DNA of 64,000 nucleotides, taken from positions 1 through 64,000 of the forward strand of contig JAPHSY010000001.1 in the NCBI GenBank assembly GCA_026196495.1, in the 5' to 3' direction. The stretch comes from Magnetovibrio sp. (GTDB lineage: Bacteria > Pseudomonadota > Alphaproteobacteria > Rhodospirillales > Magnetovibrionaceae). The notes under the pieces were generated by a model, which had not been told where the DNA came from, searched no databases, and saw nothing but the letters and a program-made list of their open reading frames with translations. Made by a program: the position numbers and the translations under genes. Positions 55,253-63,270 of this stretch are shown here, in pieces. How positions within the stretch are numbered: position 1 is the stretch's first letter; every line of letters starts with the position of its first letter.

Positions 55253-55288
55253 GTTCATGGCGCATGTCTATAAGCATGCGCCATGAAC
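55253..55288. repeat. Perfect 14-base inverted repeat over a start codon
   Basis: GTTCATGGCGCATG (55253-55266) and CATGCGCCATGAAC (55275-55288) with an 8-base loop. The right arm contains the ATG (55283-55285) of the methyltransferase gene. In RNA it would bury the start codon. Confidence 0.85.
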
Positions 55289-56395
55289 ACTCAAAACAAT
55301 CTTGAAATATTTTTGGTGGCAGTTCCGGGGGCGGAACCCCTTTTGTGTGCGGAAGCTGCAGAAAAGGGGTTCAATAACCCCAAGCCTGACACCGGCGGCG
55401 TCACCGTTTGGGGCGACTGGCCGGAAGTCTGGCGTGCCAATTTGGAATTGTGCGGTGCCAGCCGGGTGTTGGTGCGTTTGGGGTCCTTTAAAGTTGTTCA
55501 TCTTGCCAAGCTGGATAAACTGGCGCGCCGTTTTCCTTGGGCAGAGACCTTACGCTCAGACGTCTCTGTTCGGGTTGAGGCCTCATGTAAAAAGTCGCGC
55601 ATATATCACAGTGGTGCTGTGACCCAGCGCATTTCAACAGCGATCACTGAAGAACTGGGAGCCTCTGTTTCTACGGATGGGGCCGTGGCCATTAAAGTGC
55701 GGCTGCAAAACGATCTGTGTACCATCAGCGTTGATACGTCTGGCGAAGGTTTGCATAAACGCGATCACAAACAAGCTGTCAACAAAGCCCCCATGCGTGA
55801 AACTCTGGCATCCTTGATGTTGCGCCAATGTGGCTTTGATGGCAAAGAGCCGGTGGTTGATCCCATGTGTGGGTCGGGCACCTTTGTGATTGAGGCAGCG
55901 GAAATTGCGACGGGTCTATTGCCCGGGCGCACGCGCCATTTTGCCTTTGAACAGCTTGCGACTTTTGATCCCGAAGTGTGGCAGCAAATGCAAACGAAAA
56001 CGTCGGAACAAGAGGCAGAAGCACACTTTTATGGTTTTGATCATGATTCCGGCGCCATTCGCATGAGCCGTGATAATGCCGAGCGCGCCGGTGTTGCAGC
56101 CCTGACGGAGTTTCAACTCATGCCGATCAGCGATCTTAAATCGCCTTGTGAGACACCGGGACTGGTGATCGTCAATCCACCCTATGGTGCACGCATTGGA
56201 AATATCAAAAAGATGAAAGCACTGTATCGGAGTTTGGGTGAAACTATGAAAGCCCAGTTCCCAGGGTGGCGCGTGGGTGTGGTGACGAATACGGAATCCC
56301 TGGCCAAAGCAACCCGCTTGCCATTTACTCAAGAAAGTGAAGATATCTCTCACGGCGGTTTGCGGGTGAAGGTTTATTCTACTGACCCTCTTTGA
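55283..56395 (+). CDS. RlmL/RlmK-type class I SAM-dependent RNA methyltransferase with THUMP domain
   Basis: A protein of 370 residues. The N-terminal THUMP region (about 1-160) is followed by a UPF0020 methyltransferase domain. Its SAM site is DPMCGSGTFVIEAAEIA and the catalytic NPPY motif is VNPPYGARIG, as for N2-guanine or N6-adenine RNA methylation. The E. coli counterpart is the first half of RlmL (m2G2445 of 23S rRNA). The exact target is not proven. The start codon sits inside a perfect inverted repeat and no ribosome-binding site is visible. Confidence 0.9.
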   Translation: MNTQNNLEIFLVAVPGAEPLLCAEAAEKGFNNPKPDTGGVTVWGDWPEVWRANLELCGASRVLVRLGSFKVVHLAKLDKLARRFPWAETLRSDVSVRVEASCKKSRIYHSGAVTQRISTAITEELGASVSTDGAVAIKVRLQNDLCTISVDTSGEGLHKRDHKQAVNKAPMRETLASLMLRQCGFDGKEPVVDPMCGSGTFVIEAAEIATGLLPGRTRHFAFEQLATFDPEVWQQMQTKTSEQEAEAHFYGFDHDSGAIRMSRDNAERAGVAALTEFQLMPISDLKSPCETPGLVIVNPPYGARIGNIKKMKALYRSLGETMKAQFPGWRVGVVTNTESLAKATRLPFTQESEDISHGGLRVKVYSTDPL

Positions 56396-56773
56396 TCAAT
56401 CCTGATAAAGGCCAAACTCTTTCTGCAATTTCTTAGTGAGGTTTGCTGCCGCCAAACGGTGAGATTCGGCAATGTAGTCTTTGAGCTCATCGTCGGGCAG
56501 GCCAGGTTCGTCGTAATGTTGAATCCATTTCATGCCCCGACTGGCAAGGTAAGGGGCTGGGCGTAGACCGGGGGCGTCGCGCAAAATCTCATAGGCTATT
56601 TCGGACACTTTGAAGGTGATGCCGGGGTGTATGCCTTTGTCCCAGCCACCGATGGCAAAGACCTTGCCTTTCGCCCCGCCGACTTTCCACACATGTGAGC
56701 CGCCCCACTGCATCACATAGGCGGTGGCGGGAAGTGATCCACAAAACGCATTGAAATCTTCGACACTGAGCAT
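56396..56773 (-). CDS. MmcQ/YjbR-family protein
   Basis: A protein of 125 residues with the CyaY-like YjbR fold. Family blocks are FNAFCGSLPATAYVMQWGG, KVFAIGGW, ITFKVS, and PYLASRGMKWIQHY. Members bind double-stranded DNA in some reports; the cell role is unclear. The stop abuts that of the methyltransferase gene. Confidence 0.9.
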   Translation of the reverse strand: MLSVEDFNAFCGSLPATAYVMQWGGSHVWKVGGAKGKVFAIGGWDKGIHPGITFKVSEIAYEILRDAPGLRPAPYLASRGMKWIQHYDEPGLPDDELKDYIAESHRLAAANLTKKLQKEFGLYQD

Positions 56774-56790
56774 GCCCCAGAAAACCTAGC

Positions 56791-57837
56791 TCACTTCACA
56801 TATAAAAGCTTACCAAACCAATGCCAGCGACCTTGACCGGCGGGCATGGTGCAATTCAGCCGGGTGCGGCCTTCGGGTAGAACTTGTTTCATGCGCACTT
56901 CTATACGCGGTCCTAGGCGTTCCACCTGAAGTTTGCCTTCGTGATTTGAAAAACATGCCAACTGATCGGACCGCTTCATACCTTCGTCGTCCAAGGTGAA
57001 GCCCACGGCTGGTGGGTTGTTATCATTGGTAACGACCGTGTCCGTTGGCGTGATGTCGGACGCGGTGATGGGCAGGCTGGCAGCGGCGGTTTTCAGCCGG
57101 GCTACATCACCGTAATGTTCGTTCATGGCAAAGCGGGGCAGGCCGTAAATATTGTCGCCCGCTCCAAATGCGCCGGAGTGTTGACCAAAGCCCGCTTGGA
57201 ATCCGAAACCTTTGACGATGTCGATGACGCGGGTGGAAAATTCACCATATGGATAGGCGATTAATTTCGGCGTATAGCCCAGCTCTTCTTCAAAGCGTTT
57301 GTTGGAGGCCTCCAGGTCGGCGCGATTGCGTTCATCGGAGGCATTGACCATGTGCAGATGCGATGCGGTTTGGCTGCCAATCGTAACCAAAGGATCAGCT
57401 GCAATTTCGCGGATTTGATTCCACGTCATGTAACGTTTTAAACCGCGATCAACGGGATTGGTGGCCACGAACAGTGTGAACGGAATGCCCGCCTGTTTCA
57501 AACGTGGCCATGCTTCGGTGTAAACGGAATGATAGGCGTCATCGATGGTGATCCCGACAGATTTTTCCGGGAAATTGTCACCGTCATTTAAACGTCGCAC
57601 CATTTCGCCCAAAGACAATAAGGTGTATTTACCGCTTTTCAGCTCGGCAATGTGTGCATCGAGCTGTTCCAAACGGGTGTTGGTCGACGGATAGTCCTGT
57701 TCACCAAAGCGGTGATACATGACTATAGACGCACCGTTATCCGATGCTTCTTCTTGTGTTTGGGCTAATGAAGGTGTGGACCCCGCACTCAATAGTACGG
57801 CACCGACAAATAGACCGCGCCTTAACAATTTGATCAT
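56791..57837 (-). CDS. Secreted polysaccharide deacetylase (NodB-like)
   Basis: A protein of 348 residues with a signal peptide (cleavage near SLA|QT). The NodB domain (about 80-250) contains the catalytic GITIDDAYHSVYTEAWP, where T-x-DD supplies the metal ligand and base, and the second motif SHLHMVNAS, with one His shifted from the usual SHT. A C-terminal beta domain of about 100 residues ends the protein (KPGRTRLNCTMPAGQGRW-like). It probably removes acetyl groups from an exopolysaccharide or peptidoglycan in the periplasm. Confidence 0.85.
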   Translation of the reverse strand: MIKLLRRGLFVGAVLLSAGSTPSLAQTQEEASDNGASIVMYHRFGEQDYPSTNTRLEQLDAHIAELKSGKYTLLSLGEMVRRLNDGDNFPEKSVGITIDDAYHSVYTEAWPRLKQAGIPFTLFVATNPVDRGLKRYMTWNQIREIAADPLVTIGSQTASHLHMVNASDERNRADLEASNKRFEEELGYTPKLIAYPYGEFSTRVIDIVKGFGFQAGFGQHSGAFGAGDNIYGLPRFAMNEHYGDVARLKTAAASLPITASDITPTDTVVTNDNNPPAVGFTLDDEGMKRSDQLACFSNHEGKLQVERLGPRIEVRMKQVLPEGRTRLNCTMPAGQGRWHWFGKLLYVK

Positions 57838-57943
57838 TCCTGATGCCCCCTGGCTTGACCTTTGGCGTTATTGTTTCCATTTAATGTCAAAGTACAAGTG
57901 ATATTCGTCACACTCTCTCAGGTTATTGTGGAGAAATTAAGGT

Positions 57944-58648
57944 ATGAATTTTGAAAGTAAGCATGTTGTGGTCACCGGTGGTACGGGCGCATTGGGCACC
58001 GCAGTAACCGCTCAATTGTTGGAAGCCGGTGCAACGATCCATATTCCCGTGTTTGATGGTTCCGAAGTCGAACGTTTTACCCACAAAGATCATGACCGTG
58101 TGATTTTGCATGGAGACATTGATCTTTCCAACGAAGATCGCGTGGCACAGTATTATCGAGGCCTTGAAGGGCTATGGGCGTCGGTGCACATAGCCGGTGG
58201 TTTTGACATGTCACCGTTAACGGATACTTCTGCGGTGGCGTTCGATAAACAAATGTCAATGAATGCCAAAACCTGTTTCCTGTGCTCACGCGAAGCCGTC
58301 AAATCTATGCGTTTGAGCAATCATGGTGGTGGACGTATCGTCAATATTGCCGCACGTCCAGGCGTTGAGCCGCGCCAAGGGGCGGGTATGGTGGCTTATG
58401 CCGCGTCGAAAGCGGCGGTTGCGGCGTTGACCCAGGCCATGGGTGAGGAGCTCGCAGGTGAAGGCATTTGGGTCAATGCCGTTGCCCCGTCAATTTTGAA
58501 TACACCCGCCAATCGCGCAGGGATGCCCGATGCCGATCATGACGCTTGGCCGACGGTTGATGAAGTTGCCGCAACCATTGTGCATTTGGCCTCACCCGAA
58601 AATGGCGCCACGCGCTGTGCCGTGGTGCCTGTTTATGGAAAAGTTTAG
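57944..58648 (+). CDS. Short-chain dehydrogenase/reductase
   Basis: A protein of 234 residues. Cofactor motif GGTGALGTAV is at the N-terminus. A usual NNAG is replaced by IAGG (VHIAGGFDM). The catalytic Tyr-Lys is in YAASKAAVAALTQAMGEEL. The Ser is not obvious: the segment before it reads NIAARPGVEPRQGAGM. The substrate is unknown. Its stop shares bases with that of ddpX (4-base convergent overlap). Confidence 0.85.
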   Translation: MNFESKHVVVTGGTGALGTAVTAQLLEAGATIHIPVFDGSEVERFTHKDHDRVILHGDIDLSNEDRVAQYYRGLEGLWASVHIAGGFDMSPLTDTSAVAFDKQMSMNAKTCFLCSREAVKSMRLSNHGGGRIVNIAARPGVEPRQGAGMVAYAASKAAVAALTQAMGEELAGEGIWVNAVAPSILNTPANRAGMPDADHDAWPTVDEVAATIVHLASPENGATRCAVVPVYGKV

Positions 58649-59205
58649 GGTGCCGTCATCGGTGCGGGTAAATCGCTGTCGCTGAACAGTTCATAATCGC
58701 GACTGTCGAACAGTTGATAGTGCCACCATTCATTGCGGTAAAAATCCCAGCCCGCAGTGGTCATCAATCCCATCAACAACAAGCGGTTCTTTTGTGCTTC
58801 GGCGCTGACGCCACGGTTGGCGTGGTGGCTCAAGGGTGTGAAGGCATCAAACCCAGTACCCATATCGAGATCTTGTCCAGTACTTGCATCCACCAATGTT
58901 AGATCCACCGCAACACCACGCGAATGCGGCGAACCACGACGTGGGTCAGCGAGAAAATCGGGGTCGGGGGTGTGGTTCCAAAGCTTCCACTGGGATTCGG
59001 ATGGGCGAAAGGCATCGAAAATTTTCAACCGCCAACCTTGCAACGCCGCGAGCTCCACCGCCTCAATCAACATCTTTTCCGCTTCCACATGTAGGTAGCA
59101 CACCGCCCGTTGATAAACGGGTTGGCCGGTAAAGTTATCGGATGTGGCATATTTCAGGTCTATATCCACATTGTGGCTGGTGGGGTTGATTTCGACCAAA
59201 GTCAT
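58645..59205 (-). CDS. ddpX: D-alanyl-D-alanine dipeptidase (VanX/DdpX)
   Basis: A protein of 186 residues of peptidase family M15D. The zinc site is complete: SPHSRGVAVDLTLVD supplies His and Asp, and EWWHYQLF supplies the catalytic Glu and third His. The FDAFRPSE segment holds the conserved Arg. It lacks a signal peptide, so it acts in the cytoplasm. It cleaves D-Ala-D-Ala, here more likely for cell-wall recycling than vancomycin resistance, since no vanA/H genes are near. Confidence 0.92.
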   Translation of the reverse strand: MTLVEINPTSHNVDIDLKYATSDNFTGQPVYQRAVCYLHVEAEKMLIEAVELAALQGWRLKIFDAFRPSESQWKLWNHTPDPDFLADPRRGSPHSRGVAVDLTLVDASTGQDLDMGTGFDAFTPLSHHANRGVSAEAQKNRLLLMGLMTTAGWDFYRNEWWHYQLFDSRDYELFSDSDLPAPMTAP

Positions 59206-59281
59206 AGTTGGTATATTCCTGTACTGGCATGCGGTGATGGCTCAGAGTATAACGGGGCAAGTTCGCAAAAAAGGATTAACC

Positions 59282-59989
59282 GTGACGCAAAATTCGCTCA
59301 TCATTTTGTCTTTGGACTGTGCCACCACCGGCTGTTCGGTGGCGGTGCTCAAGGATGGTGATGTGCTGGCCCTAGACGCACGGGTGATGGCGCGTGGTCA
59401 GGCCGAAGTTCTGTTGCCCATGGTTAAAGGCGTGTTGGAAACGGCGAATTTGCAAAATGCGGACCTCAACGCCATTGCCGTGACCCGTGGTCCAGGGGCC
59501 TTCACCGGGATGCGCATTGGCCTGTCCGCGGCGCGGGCCTTTGCTATGGCGTTGGGTGTACCGTGCATTGGGGTCACCACTTTGGAAGCCGTAGCCCACG
59601 GCATCAGTATTGCAGAACGCCAAGGCCAACGCATTTTGGCGGCTGTCGAAAGCAAACGTGCTGACATTTATGTGCAGCTGTTTGATGCCAATTTTGCCCC
59701 GCTCTGTGAGCCTCAGGCTGCTGACGGTGCGGCCATTGCCGCGCTGATCGAAAACGATGCTGATATTTTGACGGTGGGTGATGGTGCTGTCAGGGCACAA
59801 GAAATGGTCGCTGAACACGGCCTTAAGATTGCTTTGAGCCAAGCCCCCGCCTTGCCCGATGCGCGCATCGTCGCGACCATTGCCCAGGCGCGCTATGAAG
59901 ATGCACTGGACGCCCCTCCACCGGCACCGCTGTATCTGCGTCCACCCGATGCAAAATTACCTAAAAATCAAGGCCGTGCACGCCCATGA
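59282..59989 (+). CDS. tsaB: tRNA threonylcarbamoyladenosine synthesis protein TsaB
   Basis: A protein of 235 residues from the GTG at 59282, which has AAGGA seven bases upstream; the longer frame from 59144 is rejected. TsaB is the inactive partner that scaffolds TsaD and TsaE for t6A37 in tRNA. The ASKHA-type N-terminus (ILSLDCATTGCSVAVL) and the GPGAFTGMRIGLSAARAFA motif are typical. The rimI start overlaps its stop (ATGA), a common arrangement. Confidence 0.96.
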   Translation: MTQNSLIILSLDCATTGCSVAVLKDGDVLALDARVMARGQAEVLLPMVKGVLETANLQNADLNAIAVTRGPGAFTGMRIGLSAARAFAMALGVPCIGVTTLEAVAHGISIAERQGQRILAAVESKRADIYVQLFDANFAPLCEPQAADGAAIAALIENDADILTVGDGAVRAQEMVAEHGLKIALSQAPALPDARIVATIAQARYEDALDAPPPAPLYLRPPDAKLPKNQGRARP

Positions 59990-60444
59990 GCGGGGTATCC
60001 TTAACCCCCGCCTTACCTGTCCATGCGGCTGTGTTGTCTCAGTTGCACAGCGAAAGCTTTGATGAGGGATGGTCTTCACAATCGTTGCAGACCACATTGG
60101 AAACACCGGGTGTGTTTGGTCTTATCGCCAACATAGATACAGATGAGCCCTTAGGCTTTGGCCTGTTTCGCCTCAGCGCGGATGAGGCCGAAGTCATTAC
60201 GATTGCGACACGCCCCCAAGTGCGTGGACAGGGTATTGCCAGGGCCTTAATGGACCAAGCCCTTAAAACCGCACAAGAAAATGGGGCGTGCTCTATGTTT
60301 TTGGAAGTCGCGACGGACAATGAAGCGGCCCTAGGGCTTTACCAAAATTTGGGATTTGAAGAGGTGGGGCGGCGTAAAGATTATTACAAACGTCCCGGTG
60401 GCACCCACCAAGATGCGGTGGTTATGGTGCTTAAGCTTTCTTGA
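59986..60444 (+). CDS. rimI: Ribosomal protein S18-alanine N-acetyltransferase RimI
   Basis: A protein of 152 residues of the GNAT family. The acetyl-CoA-binding loop is VRGQGIARALMDQAL, and the C-terminal FEEVGRRKDYYKRPGG with the catalytic-region Tyr is typical of RimI. It overlaps tsaB by 4 bases. It overlaps the opposite tusA-like gene by 14 bases at their 3' ends. Confidence 0.93.
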   Translation: MSGVSLTPALPVHAAVLSQLHSESFDEGWSSQSLQTTLETPGVFGLIANIDTDEPLGFGLFRLSADEAEVITIATRPQVRGQGIARALMDQALKTAQENGACSMFLEVATDNEAALGLYQNLGFEEVGRRKDYYKRPGGTHQDAVVMVLKLS

Positions 60445-60697
60445 TGTGCAACAGATGTACGCCATCTTCGGGTTGGTCAGTGGTTTCAGGCTCCAGGCTT
60501 AACACTTCATAGCCAATTTCGCGCACCGAACGGGGCACGTTTTCCAACGGCTCTTTATTCTTGAGACGTACCTGGGCGGTTTCACCAGGTTGCATTTTTT
60601 CAATCAACAACTTAGTGCGCACAAAGGTCATGGGGCAAACATCGCCTGTTATATCTAAATAGTGATCAGCTTTAGTATTGGAATAAGTATCGGTCAT
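60431..60697 (-). CDS. TusA-family sulfur-carrier protein
   Basis: A protein of 88 residues. The TusA signature is present as DITGDVCPMTFVRTKLLIEKM, here split as DITGDVCPMTFV. Cys21 is the persulfide-bearing residue. The usual CPxP motif reads CPMT. TusA-like proteins relay sulfur, for example to tRNA thiolation or Moco synthesis. Proximity to tRNA-modification genes (tsaB, miaB) is suggestive only. Confidence 0.9.
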   Translation of the reverse strand: MTDTYSNTKADHYLDITGDVCPMTFVRTKLLIEKMQPGETAQVRLKNKEPLENVPRSVREIGYEVLSLEPETTDQPEDGVHLLHIKKA

Positions 60698-60717
60698 GGT
60701 TGTTGTGCGACTTTTTC

Positions 60718-60747
60718 TTGCATGTTTGTTGAACTCCCCTTTATATA
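60718..60747 (+). promoter_or_regulatory. Candidate mucR promoter
   Basis: TTGCAT at 60718-60723, an 18-base spacer and TATATA at 60742-60747. The leader to the ATG at 60819 would be about 65 bases and would include the palindrome at 60781-60794. Confidence 0.45.
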
Positions 60748-60780
60748 AGCACCATCCATTTGAAAATAAACTAATCCTTT

Positions 60781-60794
60781 GTTCGATTTCGAAC
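60781..60794. promoter_or_regulatory. Palindrome upstream of mucR
   Basis: GTTCG-ATTT-CGAAC, a perfect 5-base dyad in an AT-rich stretch 25 bases ahead of the mucR start. MucR-type regulators commonly control their own gene at AT-rich sites, so an operator role is possible. Confidence 0.35.
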
Positions 60795-60818
60795 TTTTAA
60801 TCTGGGGCGAGTAAAGCA

Positions 60819-61244
60819 ATGACCGACAAACTTGAAACTGCCGAAGCGTTGGAACTGACCACCGAAATCGTGGCTTCTTATGTTTCCAACAATGTGGTCA
60901 GCACGGCTGATTTATCCGGGGTAATCCAAGATGTCTACAAGACCTTGGTCGGTTTGGGCACGCAAACCTCCCAAGCGGAACGTCCCAAGCCTGCCGTGCC
61001 TGTCAAGAAATCGGTAAACCCGGATTACATTGTGTGTTTGGAAGACGGCAAGCAGCTGAAAATGCTCAAACGTCACCTGAAGACCGCTTACAATATGAGC
61101 CCGGAAGAATACCGTGAACGTTGGGGCCTGCCTGCAGACTACCCCATGGTCGCGCCAAACTATGCCAAACACCGCAGTTCCTTGGCGAAGAAGATCGGTT
61201 TGGGTACCAAACCGCGCAAAGCCATCCGCAGCAAAAAGAAATAA
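60819..61244 (+). CDS. mucR: MucR/Ros-family transcriptional regulator
   Basis: A protein of 141 residues. MucR proteins are alphaproteobacterial zinc-finger regulators and act as H-NS-like silencers in some species. The finger region reads CLEDGKQLKMLKRHL, giving C73, D76 and H86 as ligands; a Tyr (Y91) stands near the position of the second His. The N-terminal oligomerisation helix and the AKKIGLG C-terminus are typical. It probably controls many genes, including itself. Confidence 0.95.
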   Translation: MTDKLETAEALELTTEIVASYVSNNVVSTADLSGVIQDVYKTLVGLGTQTSQAERPKPAVPVKKSVNPDYIVCLEDGKQLKMLKRHLKTAYNMSPEEYRERWGLPADYPMVAPNYAKHRSSLAKKIGLGTKPRKAIRSKKK

Positions 61245-61376
61245 CTTAACCGACCAATTCAGTGGGACTTTAGGTCTTTACCTGAAGCCGCAAGAATGGA
61301 AATATAGCCGACGTTGCTCCGTCAGGGAGTGTCGGTTTAAACGCCTAAAAAACAATTGGATACCGGGAAGTTAACC

Positions 61377-61838
61377 ATGGGCTCTGATCAGCCATCGCGC
61401 ATTGAGGAACTCTGCCAAGAACAAGGTATGAAAATGACCGGTCAACGCCGGGTCATTGCGCGCGTATTGTCTGAAGCTACCGATCACCCCGACGTGGAAG
61501 AGTTGCACCGCCGTGCCGTCGCAGAAGATCCTCACATTTCCATTGCCACCGTATACCGCACCGTGCGCCTGTTTGAAGAAGCGGGCATTTTGGAACGCCT
61601 GGATTTCGGTGATGGTCGGGCGCGTTATGAAGAGGCCGGGGGCGACCATCACGACCACCTGATTGATATCAATTCCGGCAAAGTGATTGAATTTCACAAC
61701 GCCGCCATCGAAGCCCTACAAGAAAAGATTGCTACCGAATTTGGTTATCGTTTGGTGGGTCACAAGTTGGAACTTTACGGTGTGCCCCTGGACCAAGATC
61801 TCGATGATGATCCGGGCGCGGATGCGGATGGGGATTGA
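61377..61838 (+). CDS. fur: Fur-family metalloregulator (Fur/Mur type)
   Basis: A protein of 153 residues from the ATG at 61377, with GGGAAG upstream. The winged helix includes TGQRRVIARVL and HISIATVYRTVRLFEEAG. The metal site includes GGDHHDHLIDI. The two CxxC pairs of E. coli Fur are missing, as in many alphaproteobacterial Fur/Mur proteins, which respond to iron or manganese. Which metal cannot be read. The gene ends in an acidic tail (DQDLDDDPGADADGD). A terminator separates it from miaB. Confidence 0.94.
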   Translation: MGSDQPSRIEELCQEQGMKMTGQRRVIARVLSEATDHPDVEELHRRAVAEDPHISIATVYRTVRLFEEAGILERLDFGDGRARYEEAGGDHHDHLIDINSGKVIEFHNAAIEALQEKIATEFGYRLVGHKLELYGVPLDQDLDDDPGADADGD

Positions 61839-61873
61839 CTCCGCAGTTTGGGGTGTTAATTTCGCAGAAATCG

Positions 61874-61900
61874 GGGGCTTTTGAGCCCCTCTTTTCGTTT
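61874..61900 (+). terminator. Rho-independent terminator of fur
   Basis: GGGGCT at 61874-61879 and AGCCCC at 61884-61889, loop of 4, followed by a T-rich tract (TCTTTTCGTTT). It ends about 15 bases before the miaB start. Confidence 0.8.
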
Positions 61901-61914
61901 AAGGAAGACTAGGC

Positions 61915-63270
61915 GTGGCTAAAAAACTGCACATCAAAACCTATGGCTGCCAGATGAATGTTTATGATTCTGAGCGCATTACAGAGGTATTGAAGCCCTT
62001 AGGTTACGGGGCCAGCGATGACCCCAAAGGCGCCGATATGGTGATTTTGAACACCTGTCATATTCGCGAAAAGGCGGCTGAAAAGGTTTATTCTGAGCTG
62101 GGTCGCCTGCGCATTCAAAAAGAAGCCATGGCCAAAAAAGGCCAACGTATGGTCTTGGCCGTGACCGGCTGCGTTGCCCAGGCCGAAGGCGAAGAAGTTC
62201 TGCGACGCGCCCCGTATGTGGATATGGTTTTTGGCCCACAAACGTATCACCGGTTGCCGCAAATGGTCGCCGAAGCCACCCGTGCCACGGGCCAAGTACT
62301 GGACACAGACTTTCCCGAAGAAAGCAAATTCGATGCCCTGCCTGTAGACCGCCAAGTCGAAGGCTCTGCCGCATTTCTGGCGATCCAAGAAGGTTGTGAT
62401 AAATTCTGCACCTATTGTGTGGTGCCTTATACCCGCGGTGCTGAATATTCCCGTCCTGCATCTGACGTTTTGGCGGAAGCCAAACGCTTGGTTGCAGCGG
62501 GTGCTCAGGAAATCACGTTCTTGGGCCAAAACGTCAACAGCTATCATGGCGAAGCCGCGGATGGTTCGGAATGGAACTTGGCGCGCCTGATCCGTGAAGC
62601 CGCTGACATTGACGGCCTGGAACGAATTCGCTTTATGACCAGCTATCCGGCAGAAGTGGATGACGACTTGATCGCGGCACACCGTGATGTGGATAAGTTG
62701 ATGCCCTATTTGCACCTTCCGGTTCAGGCCGGATCGGATCGGGTTCTGCAAGCCATGAATCGCAATCATTCGGTTGATGAGTATCGTGCCCTGGTGGACA
62801 AGCTCCGCACTGCGCGGCCCGACATCGCTTTGTCGTCGGATTTCATTGTTGGTTTTCCTGGTGAAAACGATACAGATTTTCGCGATACCTTAAAGCTGGT
62901 CGAAGACATCACCTTTATTCAGGCCTATTCGTTCAAATATTCCGCACGTCCTGGTACACCAGCGGCGTTGATGGACTTTCAGGTGGACGAAGCGGTGAAG
63001 GCGGAACGCTTGGCAGAACTGCAGGCATTGCTGAACACCCAGACCTTGGATTTTAACAAAGCCATGATTGGTAAGACCATGGCGGTGTTGTTTGATCGCA
63101 GCGGCAAAAAGCCCGGCCAGCTGGTGGGGCGTAGTCCTTACATGCAAGCCGTTGTTGTCGATGCGCCAGAAGATTTGATGAACACAACAATTGATGTCAC
63201 CATTGAACAAGGTGGTCCGAACTCTTTGATGGGCCGTATCTTTGACGACAATACGAAAGCCTGCGCGTGA
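61915..63270 (+). CDS. miaB: tRNA-2-methylthio-N6-dimethylallyladenosine synthase MiaB
   Basis: A protein of 451 residues starting at GTG 61915 with AAGGA upstream. The UPF0004 domain has its cluster cysteines beginning in KTYGCQMN and NTCHIR. The radical SAM motif is CDKFCTYC. A TRAM domain ends the protein. MiaB adds the methylthio group to i6A37 of tRNAs. The phoH start overlaps its stop codon (GTGA), so they are coupled. Confidence 0.98.
   Translation: MAKKLHIKTYGCQMNVYDSERITEVLKPLGYGASDDPKGADMVILNTCHIREKAAEKVYSELGRLRIQKEAMAKKGQRMVLAVTGCVAQAEGEEVLRRAPYVDMVFGPQTYHRLPQMVAEATRATGQVLDTDFPEESKFDALPVDRQVEGSAAFLAIQEGCDKFCTYCVVPYTRGAEYSRPASDVLAEAKRLVAAGAQEITFLGQNVNSYHGEAADGSEWNLARLIREAADIDGLERIRFMTSYPAEVDDDLIAAHRDVDKLMPYLHLPVQAGSDRVLQAMNRNHSVDEYRALVDKLRTARPDIALSSDFIVGFPGENDTDFRDTLKLVEDITFIQAYSFKYSARPGTPAALMDFQVDEAVKAERLAELQALLNTQTLDFNKAMIGKTMAVLFDRSGKKPGQLVGRSPYMQAVVVDAPEDLMNTTIDVTIEQGGPNSLMGRIFDDNTKACA

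Noticed and set aside
59144-59281. N-terminal extension of TsaB
   Set aside because: The residues overlap ddpX and its upstream region, and the GTG at 59282 has a good ribosome-binding site and the family N-terminus.
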